This document shows, piece by piece, positions 24,457 through 31,305 of a DNA stretch of 31,305 bases. The notes under the pieces are model-generated. The model made no database searches. It saw nothing but the letters and a program-made list of their open reading frames with translations, and was not told the DNA's origin. The stretch's first letter is position 1, and every line of letters begins with the position of its first letter. Both the position numbers and the translations under genes were made by a program. The stretch comes from an uncultured Oscillospiraceae bacterium (GTDB lineage Bacteria > Bacillota > Clostridia > Oscillospirales > Ruminococcaceae): contig CAJUMG010000009.1 in NCBI GenBank assembly GCA_910587335.1, positions 1-31,305 on the forward strand, in the 5' to 3' direction.

Positions 24457-25239
24457 GTGATATCGACAGAGCTGCAAAATGAAAGTTTTACCGCTGAAGA
24501 AGCGGAACGGCTTGTGCGAGTATATAAACAAAACGGTTCATTGGAACTCCGAAACCAGTTGGTGATGCATTACAGCTACATTGTAAAAGGAATTGTTGCC
24601 AAAATGGCCAACACGTTTTATAGATACGCTTCGGCGGAAGAGATGTTAAATCAGGGAATTATCGCAATTATCGATAGTTTGCAGCGGTTTGAGCCGGACC
24701 GCGATGTGAAATTTTCTACCTATGCTTTTACAAAAGTGCGTGGCTCGATTATCGATTATGTCCGCAAACAGGATTGGCTTCCACGGCGGGTACGGCAGAC
24801 GAATATCCGAATCAATAATATTGAAAAAGATTTGACTACACGATTAGGCAGGTCCCCGACACGGGCGGAGATGGCGAAAGAAGCGGGAATGTCCCTGAAA
24901 GAATTCGATCAATGTGTTGTGGAAATGTCAGGGGATAATCTCAGTTCTTTTGAAGCGCTTTTGGCGGCGCCTTCCCACATGCATCCTTCTACGATGTATG
25001 GAGACGAATTTGACCCGGAACGAAATATTGACCGGCAGGAACTAAAGCAGGAGCTGATGGAGGCGATTGATTCACTGAATCAGCAGGAACGAACCGTTTT
25101 ATCGTTGTATTATTATGAAAACCTGACCATGAAGGAAATTGGACAGATCATGGGGGTCAGTGAACAACGAATTGGACAGATCAATAGAAAATTGATTAAA
25201 AAATTACGGGATAAAATGTCCCAGTACATAGGAGGTTGA
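24457..25239 (+). CDS. fliA: Flagellar sigma factor FliA (SigD/sigma-28)
   Basis: A 260-residue sigma-70-type factor. Region 2 is HYSYIVKGIVAKMANTFYRY and GIIAIIDSLQRFEPDRDVKF with STYAFTKVRGSIIDYVRKQD; region 3 contains LGRSPTRAEMAKEAGM; region 4 is the helix-turn-helix LTMKEIGQIMGVSEQRIGQI. This layout is specific to the FliA/SigD/WhiG class that reads late flagellar and chemotaxis promoters. The start GTG 24457 follows AAGGGGG. Its anti-sigma factor FlgM is not in the window. It lies 34 bases after flhA, where flhF and flhG would be expected. Confidence 0.95.
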   Translation: MISTELQNESFTAEEAERLVRVYKQNGSLELRNQLVMHYSYIVKGIVAKMANTFYRYASAEEMLNQGIIAIIDSLQRFEPDRDVKFSTYAFTKVRGSIIDYVRKQDWLPRRVRQTNIRINNIEKDLTTRLGRSPTRAEMAKEAGMSLKEFDQCVVEMSGDNLSSFEALLAAPSHMHPSTMYGDEFDPERNIDRQELKQELMEAIDSLNQQERTVLSLYYYENLTMKEIGQIMGVSEQRIGQINRKLIKKLRDKMSQYIGG

Positions 25240-25245
25240 TTTTTC

Positions 25246-26016
25246 ATGTTGAGAGGGTTTTATACGGCTGCGTCGGGTATTTTGACACAACAGCGGACCT
25301 TGAACGTTCTGACAAACAACATCGCCAATTCCCAGACTCCTGGCTTTCGGGGATCTCGTGTGGTGACTACGACGTTTGAGCATGAATTCCTCACACGAAT
25401 CGAAGGCTATAATACCGGCAGGATTGGGACAGGAACGCCGATGCGTATGGTTTCTGAAGTGCCGATTCGTTTTGACCCCAATTCATTGGAGGAAACCGAG
25501 CGGCCTTACGACATCGCGATTGACGGCGTGGGATATTTCAACGTTCAGGCCGCGGCAGACGAAGAGGGGAACGAAGGGGCGCAGTACCTTACCCGCAACG
25601 GCAACTTTGATTTGGATGATCAAAACCAGCTGGTATTGCCGGGAGTTGGCGTTGTATTGGGTGAAAAAGGGCCGATTAAGCTGGATACTGCCTATTTCAC
25701 CGTTGAATCGGATGGCACGATTTATGACGAGGCTGGGAAAGTGGTCGACAAGCTTTTGGTTACCATCCCGCCGGAGGGAACCGAAATCAACCAAATTCAA
25801 AACGGTCTGTATCAAACCGAAAATATGGAAGCAAATGAGCGAGTGACCGAGCAGACAAATTTGGTGCAGGGCTGGATCGAGCGGTCTAATATTGATATTA
25901 ACCGTGAATATACATTGGTAATGGAGGCCCAGCGTGCTTTCCAGGCGTGTAGCACCGCTTTACAGATTATTGATGACATCGATCAAAAAGCGGCTACGCA
26001 AATTGCATCTGTATAG
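25246..26016 (+). CDS. Flagellar rod protein, FlgF/FlgG family (FlhO-like)
   Basis: A 256-residue rod/hook family protein. The N-terminal block is MLRGFYTAASGILTQQRTLN then VLTNNIANSQTPGFR; the centre has DIAIDGVGYFNV and YLTRNGNFDLDDQNQLVLPG; the C-terminus has GWIERSNIDINREYTLVMEA and QRAFQACSTALQIIDDID. It is the first of two adjacent rod genes, as with flhO and flhP in B. subtilis. The tail after the coil (QKAATQIASV) is unlike the usual FlgG ending in INNL. It starts 6 bases after fliA, with AGGAGG about 10 bases upstream. Confidence 0.88.
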   Translation: MLRGFYTAASGILTQQRTLNVLTNNIANSQTPGFRGSRVVTTTFEHEFLTRIEGYNTGRIGTGTPMRMVSEVPIRFDPNSLEETERPYDIAIDGVGYFNVQAAADEEGNEGAQYLTRNGNFDLDDQNQLVLPGVGVVLGEKGPIKLDTAYFTVESDGTIYDEAGKVVDKLLVTIPPEGTEINQIQNGLYQTENMEANERVTEQTNLVQGWIERSNIDINREYTLVMEAQRAFQACSTALQIIDDIDQKAATQIASV

Positions 26017-26046
26017 TCAAAATTTTAGAAAGGATGGCGATGAAAA

Positions 26047-26799
26047 ATGAACATTTCTTTCTTTAACGGAGCATCCGGGTTAATTGCCTCGCAAGAGGGA
26101 ATGAACATTGTTTCCCACAATATTGCAAACAGCAATACTGTGGGATTCAAAGCGAGTAAATCGGCTTTCGATGATCTGCTTTATACGCGAATGGCTGTGA
26201 ACAGTCCGGAGGAGCCTCTTGTTGGACATGGAGTAAAATTCCAGGATTCTCGCTTGATTTACAAGCAGGGATCGGTCATTCAGACAGGACATACCCTTGA
26301 TTTTGGGCTGATGGGTGACGGCCTTTTCGCATTACAGCTTCCAGATGGAAGCACGCAATATACCCGCAACGGCGCCTTTGATATTAGCATTGAGGGAGGC
26401 ACCGGTTATTTGGTCAATGCTTCTGGCTATTACGTGTTGGATGCACAAGGGCGAAAGATTGCGCTTACGGCTGGGTCACAGGAGGGCCTTTTTGATCTGA
26501 CCGATTTGAAAGAAAAGATCGGAATATACGATTTTCCCAACCCCTATGGACTTGAACAGGTTAGTGGAAATTCCTTTTTGAAAACAGACGTGTCGGGAGA
26601 AGCTGTATCGGTCAACAATGGTGCGCCTGCGAACTATGACCGGAAATACCAATTGGTTCAGTATGCGCTGGAGCAGTCTGGTGTGAATTTAGCGGATGAG
26701 ATGGTATCTGTTATTGTAAACCAAAGGGCATATCAGATCAATGCTCGGATGGTGCAGACTGCCGATGAATTAGAGCAAATCGTGAACAATTTGAGATAA
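26047..26799 (+). CDS. flgG: Flagellar rod protein, FlgG family (FlhP-like)
   Basis: A 250-residue rod protein. Its N-terminal block is MNISFFNGASGLIASQEGMN and IVSHNIANSNTVGFKASKSA, the central block is LMGDGLFALQLPDGSTQYTR, and the C-terminus is GVNLADEMVSVIVNQRAYQI with MVQTADELEQIVNNL. The C-terminus fits FlgG/FlhP well. It may be the distal rod protein, with its upstream neighbour as the partner; which is FlgF and which FlgG cannot be settled from sequence alone. ATG 26047 lies after AAAGGATGG. Confidence 0.88.
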   Translation: MNISFFNGASGLIASQEGMNIVSHNIANSNTVGFKASKSAFDDLLYTRMAVNSPEEPLVGHGVKFQDSRLIYKQGSVIQTGHTLDFGLMGDGLFALQLPDGSTQYTRNGAFDISIEGGTGYLVNASGYYVLDAQGRKIALTAGSQEGLFDLTDLKEKIGIYDFPNPYGLEQVSGNSFLKTDVSGEAVSVNNGAPANYDRKYQLVQYALEQSGVNLADEMVSVIVNQRAYQINARMVQTADELEQIVNNLR

Positions 26800-26819
26800 G
26801 AGGAAAAGAGGGGAAAAAT

Positions 26820-27443
26820 TTGGCATTTGAAACATATGAAGATTTAAAGGACATGCATCTTGATGTATTGCGCGAAATCGGAAATATCGGTTCAGGAAAC
26901 GCTGCGTCGTCGCTTGCGTCAATGCTAAATACACCGGTTAATATTTCAGTGCCTGCAGTCCGTATTCTTGATTATGAACAGGTCGAAGAAGAGATGGGCG
27001 GCCCGGAACAGATGATTGTTGGTTTGCTGCTTTCCTTGGAAGGGGACGTCAACGGGATGATCATGTTCCTTCTCCATCAGGATTTTGCCAACATGATGCT
27101 GACCTCCTTATTAGGCGAGCCAATGCCGGAATCCGGCGAAATCGACGAAATGTGCTATTCTGCTATTCAGGAGATGGCAAATATTATGGCTGCTTCTTAT
27201 GTCAACGCGATTGCTGAGATGACGGGGCTGAGCATCAATATTACAGTTCCGTCGATGTGTGTTGATATGCTTGGGGCGGTTTTGAGTGTGCCGGCAATCC
27301 ATTATGCCAACATCAGTGATAAAATTATCTTTATTAACAATGAATTTAACGGCATTGATTTACATGCACCAAATCATATTTTGCTAATTCCGGATGTAGA
27401 TTCTTTAGAAAAAATTATGACAAATCTGGGGATAGAACTATGA
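26820..27443 (+). CDS. cheC: CheY-P phosphatase CheC
   Basis: A 207-residue CheC. Both phosphatase motifs of the D/S-x3-E-x2-N-x22-P type are complete: DVLREIGN with P after 22 residues and SAIQEMAN with P after 22. CheC removes phosphate from CheY and binds CheD to control its activity. The start is TTG 26820, about 6 bases after GAGGGG. Its last bases overlap cheD (ATGA), consistent with coupled synthesis of the two partners. Confidence 0.95.
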   Translation: MAFETYEDLKDMHLDVLREIGNIGSGNAASSLASMLNTPVNISVPAVRILDYEQVEEEMGGPEQMIVGLLLSLEGDVNGMIMFLLHQDFANMMLTSLLGEPMPESGEIDEMCYSAIQEMANIMAASYVNAIAEMTGLSINITVPSMCVDMLGAVLSVPAIHYANISDKIIFINNEFNGIDLHAPNHILLIPDVDSLEKIMTNLGIEL

Positions 27444-27922
27444 GTCAGTTAATCAAGGTCGGTATCTCAGACCTGAATGTTGCACGCTCTCCAGATGCGC
27501 TGGTAACCTTTGCGCTGGGTTCTTGTATCGGTATTTGTTTGTATGACCGGGTGACAAAAGTGGCGGGGCTTTCCCACATCATGCTGCCGACAAATACCAA
27601 TCGGGATGCGAAACAGGCGTATCGATTCGCCGACACGGCCATTGTCATTTTGGTACAGAAAATGGTGGCTGCTGGTGCGGACAAACGGAGACTGACTGCG
27701 AAAATCGCCGGTGGGGCCCGAATGTTTACGGCGATATCCAATAATGCGCTTGCCAGTATTGGCCAGAGAAATATTGAAGCTGTTCGAAAAGAGCTTTCTC
27801 GTTTGGGCATCCCGATTATTGCAGATGATACGGGAAAAGATTTTGGACGAACGGTTTATTTTTACGCAGAGGATGGCTCTATGCATGTGAAGTCGGCCAG
27901 TAAAGGTGAGTGGGTTTTGTAA
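27440..27922 (+). CDS. cheD: Chemoreceptor glutamine deamidase CheD
   Basis: A 160-residue CheD. The catalytic triad is visible as T23, C29 (ALGSCIGICLYD) and H46 (AGLSHIMLP), which lie two residues after the T21-C27-H44 of Thermotoga CheD. The block AKIAGGARMF and IGQRNIEAVRKEL are typical. It deamidates receptor Gln residues and is held by CheC. It is the last gene of the long operon and is followed by terminators. Confidence 0.96.
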   Translation: MSQLIKVGISDLNVARSPDALVTFALGSCIGICLYDRVTKVAGLSHIMLPTNTNRDAKQAYRFADTAIVILVQKMVAAGADKRRLTAKIAGGARMFTAISNNALASIGQRNIEAVRKELSRLGIPIIADDTGKDFGRTVYFYAEDGSMHVKSASKGEWVL

Positions 27923-28025
27923 GGGGTCATTTTTGTTTAAAAATTGTATAATATTCTGTAAGAATACAATTTGTATAAACATTGTATGTCATTTTTTAGA
28001 TTGGTATTTTATCCAAAAATTCTGT

Positions 28026-28069
28026 AGCAAAAAGCACTGGACCGATTTTACGGCCCAGTGCTTTTTGCT
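28026..28069. terminator. Bidirectional terminator between cheD and IMP dehydrogenase gene
   Basis: A 15-bp perfect stem (28026-28040 with 28055-28069), extended by three more pairs past one mismatch, has an A-run in its left arm and a T-run in its right arm. On either strand a GC-rich core is therefore followed by U residues. It lies between the convergent cheD and guaB genes. The stretch 27923-28025 is AT-rich with a weak 8-bp pairing (27941-27948 with 27965-27972) and no gene. Confidence 0.85.
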
Positions 28070-28080
28070 GATAAAAAACA

Positions 28081-28109
28081 ATCCCTTTCTATTTTAAACA
28101 GAAAGGGAT
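28081..28109. terminator. Second hairpin terminator, mainly for the IMP dehydrogenase gene
   Basis: A perfect 10-bp stem (28081-28090 with 28100-28109) with a 9-base loop. On the minus strand it is followed by TTGTTTTTT and on the plus strand by GCTTTTT, so it can work both ways. It begins 31 bases past the minus-strand gene end. Confidence 0.8.
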
Positions 28110-28140
28110 GCTTTTTAAAATAACAGAATCGATCAATCGC

Positions 28141-29646
28141 TTATTTTGCTACCTTATTGTTATCCTTTAGTACGACATCATGCGCGCCGCCTTCTACAAT
28201 ACTGGTGGCGGAAACCATTGTGATTTTCGCTTTTTGCTGTAATTCCGGAATGGTGAGCGCGCCACAGTTGCACATAGTAGAGCGGACTTTATACAGCGTA
28301 ATATTTAGATTGTCCTTTAAAGAACCGGCATAGGGTACATAAGAATCCACACCCTCTTCAAAGGAAAGCTTGGCTTCGCCACCAAGGTCATAACGCTGCC
28401 AGTTCCTTGCACGGCTGGACCCTTCGCCCCAATATTCCTTCATGTAGTTTCCATTGATCATAACCTTGTTGGTGGGACTTTCGTCAAACCGGGAGAAATA
28501 ACGGCCCAGCATAATAAAGTCAGCTCCCATGGCTAGCGCCAAAGTAACATGATAATCGTGAACGATACCGCCATCAGAGCAGACAGGAACATAAATGCCG
28601 GTTCTCTCGTAATACTCATCCCGGGCTTTGGCAACTTCGATGAGTGCGGTTGCCTGACCACGGCCAATACCTTTTTGTTCGCGGGTGATGCAGATGGAAC
28701 CGCCACCGATGCCCACTTTTACAAAATCGGCCCCTGCTTCGGCCAAAAAGAGGAAACCTTCTCGATCGACCACGTTACCGGCGCCAATTTTTATCGAATC
28801 ACCGTATTTTGCGCGGGTCCAATCCAACGTCCGTTTCTGCCACTCGGAGAAGCCCTCGGAGGAATCGATACACAAAACATCGGCCCCTGCTTCGACCAAA
28901 GCGGGGATACGCTCTTCGTAATCGCGGGTGTTAATACCGGCTCCTACTACATACCGTTTAGAAGCGTCCAACAATTCCAATGGGTTTTCTTTGTGGGAGT
29001 CATAGTCCTTGCGAAATACCATGTACAAAAGCCGCTGATTATCGTCAATAACAGGGAGACTATTCAGCTTGTGGTCCCAAATGATATTATTGGCTTCTTT
29101 TAGGGTGATACCCTCTTTAGCGTAAATCAGATTTTCAAAAGGAGTCATAAATTCTGACACTTTGGTGGCAGGATCCATGCGGCTGACTCGATAATCGCGA
29201 CCGGTCACAATGCCCAAAAGCTTTCCTTCAGCGGTACCATCGTCTGTTACAGCAACAGTAGAATGGCCAGTTTTGGCTTTTAAATCCAGAATATCCTTTA
29301 ATGTTTGGTCCGGCCGGATATTCGAATCACTGCGAACAAATCCCGCTTTATAATTCTTTACCCGCGCGACCATTGCGGCCTCATCCTCAACAGACTGAGA
29401 GCCATAGATAAAGGAAATTCCGCCTTCTCTGGCGAGCGCGACAGCCATCTTTTCGCCGGATACCGCTTGCATAATGGCGGATACCAGCGGGATATTCATG
29501 GTCAGGGCTGGCTGCTCCCCCTTTTTAAATCTGACTACAGGGGTTTTCAGATTTACGTTGTTAGGAATACATTCCGCAGAGGAATAGCCGGGGACCAAAA
29601 GGTATTCACTGAAAGTACGGGAAGGTTCTTCGTAAAAATAAGCCAT
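28141..29646 (-). CDS. guaB: IMP dehydrogenase (Tritrichomonas-type)
   Basis: A 501-residue IMP dehydrogenase, which oxidises IMP to XMP with NAD as the committed step to GMP. The catalytic Cys is C319 in GIGGGSICITREQKG and the flap pair is R418-Y419 in ARNWQRYDLGG. These numbers are the same as in the well-studied Tritrichomonas foetus enzyme, whose sequence as I recall it is closely similar throughout. A pair of CBS domains spans about residues 95-215. The start ATG at 29646 gives MAYFYEEPSRTF and has AGGAG about 9 bases upstream; two in-frame ATGs further out are less well placed. This is a housekeeping gene, unrelated to motility. Confidence 0.95.
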   Translation of the reverse strand: MAYFYEEPSRTFSEYLLVPGYSSAECIPNNVNLKTPVVRFKKGEQPALTMNIPLVSAIMQAVSGEKMAVALAREGGISFIYGSQSVEDEAAMVARVKNYKAGFVRSDSNIRPDQTLKDILDLKAKTGHSTVAVTDDGTAEGKLLGIVTGRDYRVSRMDPATKVSEFMTPFENLIYAKEGITLKEANNIIWDHKLNSLPVIDDNQRLLYMVFRKDYDSHKENPLELLDASKRYVVGAGINTRDYEERIPALVEAGADVLCIDSSEGFSEWQKRTLDWTRAKYGDSIKIGAGNVVDREGFLFLAEAGADFVKVGIGGGSICITREQKGIGRGQATALIEVAKARDEYYERTGIYVPVCSDGGIVHDYHVTLALAMGADFIMLGRYFSRFDESPTNKVMINGNYMKEYWGEGSSRARNWQRYDLGGEAKLSFEEGVDSYVPYAGSLKDNLNITLYKVRSTMCNCGALTIPELQQKAKITMVSATSIVEGGAHDVVLKDNNKVAK

Positions 29647-29703
29647 TTTTTCCATTCTCCTATCCGCTGAAAACAGCATTCAAAATCCTTTTTTATCCTG
29701 CGC

Positions 29704-29732
29704 TTGACTTTTGTGTTACCTTATATTATAAA
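29704..29732 (+). promoter_or_regulatory. Possible overlapping plus-strand promoter for the ABC transporter
   Basis: On the plus strand TTGACT (29704-29709) and TATAAA (29727-29732) are also 17 bases apart, 5 of 6 each. The -10 box overlaps the -10 of the opposite promoter. It would give a leader of about 150 bases before the ABC gene. A weaker candidate with TAAAAT at 29824-29829 lies closer to the gene. Confidence 0.45.
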
Positions 29733-29753
29733 AAAAACGGCGAAAAAAGTCAA
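29725..29753 (-). promoter_or_regulatory. Sigma-A promoter of the IMP dehydrogenase gene
   Basis: On the minus strand TTGACT (29753-29748) and TATAAT (29730-29725) are separated by exactly 17 bases, 5 of 6 and 6 of 6 to consensus. A start near 29717 gives a leader of about 70 bases. I saw no purine riboswitch in that leader. Confidence 0.8.
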
Positions 29754-29888
29754 CTGGCTCAATCAGCACTTTTTTCTGTTTTTTATGGACGATTCATCGA
29801 TTTCAAGCCGGATTTGGATATGATAAAATAGACTGAAAAATAGCTAAATCACAAAAAATTTATTACTTTGGCAGGCGGGAGGATGTTT

Positions 29889-30593
29889 ATGTCTGCGTTT
29901 GTAGAGCTTAGAAATGTAATTAAAGAATACAAAATGGGCGAAGTGACCATTACCGCGGCGGATGGTGTGAATCTGGAAATCGAAAAGGGTGAATTCTGTG
30001 TGATTGTCGGCCCTTCCGGCGCGGGAAAGACCACCATCTTAAATATTTTGGGCGGGATGGACAGCTGTACCAGCGGGAATGTGTTGGTCGACGGAAAGGA
30101 TATCAGCCAGCTTTCGCCGAAGGAATTGATTGGATACCGCCGGTTTAACATTGGGTTCGTGTTTCAGTTTTACAACCTGGTACAAAACCTTACGGCGAAA
30201 GAGAATGTAGAATTGGCCTCGCAGATCTGTACAAATCCGGTGGACGCAGCACAGATTTTGACAGAGGTTGGATTGGGCGGAAGGCTTGATAACTTTCCAG
30301 CGCAGCTTTCCGGTGGAGAACAGCAGCGGGTGGCAATCGCCCGGGCCCTGGCCAAGCGCCCCAAGCTGCTTTTGTGCGATGAACCCACCGGTGCGCTGGA
30401 TTATCTGACCGGGAAGAGTATTCTGAAACTTTTGCAGGATACCTGCCGTAAAAGCGGAACCACAGTTATCATCATCACCCACAACTCTGCTTTGACACCG
30501 ATGGCAGATCGAATCATCCGCATGAAAAACGCCCGTGTGGAATGGATGGAGAAAAATCCCCACATTGTATCGGTGGAGGCGATTGAATGGTAA
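29889..30593 (+). CDS. ABC transporter ATP-binding protein (LolD/MacB/BceA type)
   Basis: A 234-residue ATPase subunit. Walker A is GPSGAGKTT, the Q-loop is FVFQFYNLV, the signature is LSGGEQQRVAIARAL, Walker B is LLLCDEPTGALD and the switch His is in IIITHN. This class works with FtsX-type permeases, often in antibiotic or peptide efflux, lipoprotein handling or cell-envelope control. The substrate cannot be read. ATG 29889 lies 6 bases after GGGAGG; ATG 29883 touches the site. It overlaps the permease gene by 7 bases. Confidence 0.93.
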   Translation: MSAFVELRNVIKEYKMGEVTITAADGVNLEIEKGEFCVIVGPSGAGKTTILNILGGMDSCTSGNVLVDGKDISQLSPKELIGYRRFNIGFVFQFYNLVQNLTAKENVELASQICTNPVDAAQILTEVGLGGRLDNFPAQLSGGEQQRVAIARALAKRPKLLLCDEPTGALDYLTGKSILKLLQDTCRKSGTTVIIITHNSALTPMADRIIRMKNARVEWMEKNPHIVSVEAIEW

Positions 30594-31305
30594 AAAAACC
30601 GCGCACAAAAATTGGGACAAATGCTTTTATCAAGGATATTTTCCGTGAAATATACAAGACAAAAAGCAGATTTTTCTCTATATTTCTCATTGTAGCCATT
30701 GGCGTTGGCTTTTTTGCTGGACTGACCGCGTCTGGTCCAGATATGAAATTGACGGCTGACACCTATTTTGACCAGCAAAGACTCAGCGACTTTCGCCTGC
30801 TTTCTACCATGGCTTTTACCGATGAAGATATAAAGGCTTTACGGGAGATGGAAGGAATTCGCGGAGTCTTACCCGGTCACTGGGTGGACACAGTTTTAGA
30901 AACAGGGAAAGACAGTGAAGTTGTTAAGGTGATGGGGTACGATTTTGACCGCTTAAAAAACGAGGATCCAGATAGGATGAATATGCCCGTGCTGTTGGAG
31001 GGGCGCTTCCCGCAAGCGCCAAATGAATGCGTAGTAGAGGTCACAGAAGAGGTTTTGGGCATTCCTTTTCAGGTGGGGGACAGTATTACGCTAACAAGCG
31101 GCAAATCGGATAAGGATTTGACCGATACCCTTTCGGCGGATCGTTTTACCATTGTGGGGATTGTGCAAAATCCGCTGTATATCAGTGTTGGACGGGGAAC
31201 CTCTGCAATCGGAAGCGGAAAGGTTAACGCGTTTATCATGGTCCCCAACGAAACCTTTTTAGAGGATTATTACACAGAAATTTATCTGCTCGCCGATGGG
31301 GTAGA
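30587..31305 (+). CDS. FtsX-type ABC transporter permease, N-terminal part
   Basis: An open frame from ATG 30587 runs off the window end without a stop (239 codons visible). A basic start (MVKKPRTKIGTNAFIKDIFR) is followed by one membrane segment (about residues 28-50, FFSIFLIVAIGVGFFAGLTA). A long extracytoplasmic segment with the MacB-like core pattern follows (MPVLLEGRFPQAPNECVVEV, then FTIVGIVQNPLYI). Such permeases usually have a large outside domain and two sets of FtsX helices, so most is missing. The ATPase gene overlap shows they form one transporter. Confidence 0.9.
   Translation, partial: MVKKPRTKIGTNAFIKDIFREIYKTKSRFFSIFLIVAIGVGFFAGLTASGPDMKLTADTYFDQQRLSDFRLLSTMAFTDEDIKALREMEGIRGVLPGHWVDTVLETGKDSEVVKVMGYDFDRLKNEDPDRMNMPVLLEGRFPQAPNECVVEVTEEVLGIPFQVGDSITLTSGKSDKDLTDTLSADRFTIVGIVQNPLYISVGRGTSAIGSGKVNAFIMVPNETFLEDYYTEIYLLADGV

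Noticed and set aside
27939..27990. Repeated TTGTAT motifs after cheD
   Set aside because: Three short AT-rich copies with irregular spacing, no larger repeat or CRISPR-like order; probably base composition.
28549..29103. 184-codon plus-strand frame inside the IMP dehydrogenase gene
   Set aside because: It is antisense to a clear, complete enzyme gene, has no ribosome site and no recognisable protein pattern.

Overview
The window is a flagellar and chemotaxis locus of a Gram-positive clostridium. An Oscillospirales-like (Ruminococcaceae-type) Firmicute is the best guess, based on the CheC/CheD/CheV/FliY repertoire, a SwrD (FlbD) gene, the TIGR02530-type flagellar operon protein, strong AGGAGG ribosome binding sites and frequent TTG starts. 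No ribosomal marker is present, so the genus cannot be read from the window. No tRNA, rRNA, CRISPR array, insertion sequence or phage gene was seen.

Layout. (1) 1-790: the last codons of a flagellin gene, a strong terminator, then a GTG-started gene for an unnamed small protein typical of flagellin neighbourhoods in clostridia, closed by its own terminator. (2) 791-3045: a chemoreceptor gene behind a sigma-28-like promoter, followed by a 61-residue YjfB-type motility protein and a terminator. (3) 3046-4170: a single cheV gene and a hairpin. (4) 4349-27922: one long, tightly packed plus-strand fla/che operon behind an excellent sigma-A promoter. Its order is fliE, fliF, fliG, fliH, fliI, fliJ, fliK, flgD, TIGR02530 gene, flgE, swrD, motA, motB, fliM, fliY, cheY, fliO, fliP, fliQ, fliR, flhB, flhA, fliA (sigD), two flgF/flgG-type rod genes, cheC, cheD. 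(5) 28026-28109: two back-to-back bidirectional hairpin terminators. (6) 28141-29753: a minus-strand IMP dehydrogenase gene with its promoter. (7) 29704-31305: a plus-strand ABC transporter ATPase gene and the start of its FtsX-type permease, cut by the window end.

How it fits together. The long operon encodes the MS-ring (FliF), switch (FliG, FliM, FliY), export gate and ATPase (FliOPQR, FlhAB, FliHIJ), hook construction (FliK, FlgD, FlgE), rod parts (FliE and two FlgG-family proteins), stator (MotAB), and the phospho-relay output side (CheY, with CheC and FliY as CheY-P phosphatases and CheD as receptor deamidase). The sigma factor for late genes (FliA/SigD) is inside the operon. Late genes such as the receptor upstream carry a sequence matching its promoter type. 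CheA, CheW, CheB, CheR, FlgM, flgB, flgC, fliL, flhF and flhG are not in the window; several of these are normally found within this gene order.

Most notable: a pair of mutually exclusive RNA hairpins between flgE and swrD; an internal tandem repeat in FlgD; a Pro/Tyr-rich linker in a FliY that lacks the usual N-terminal CheY-docking motif; a Tritrichomonas-type IMP dehydrogenase with conserved catalytic numbering; overlapping divergent promoters upstream of it; and the unnamed flagellin-adjacent protein. I did not find a clearly new multi-gene system; the locus is mostly a recognisable motility region with local oddities.
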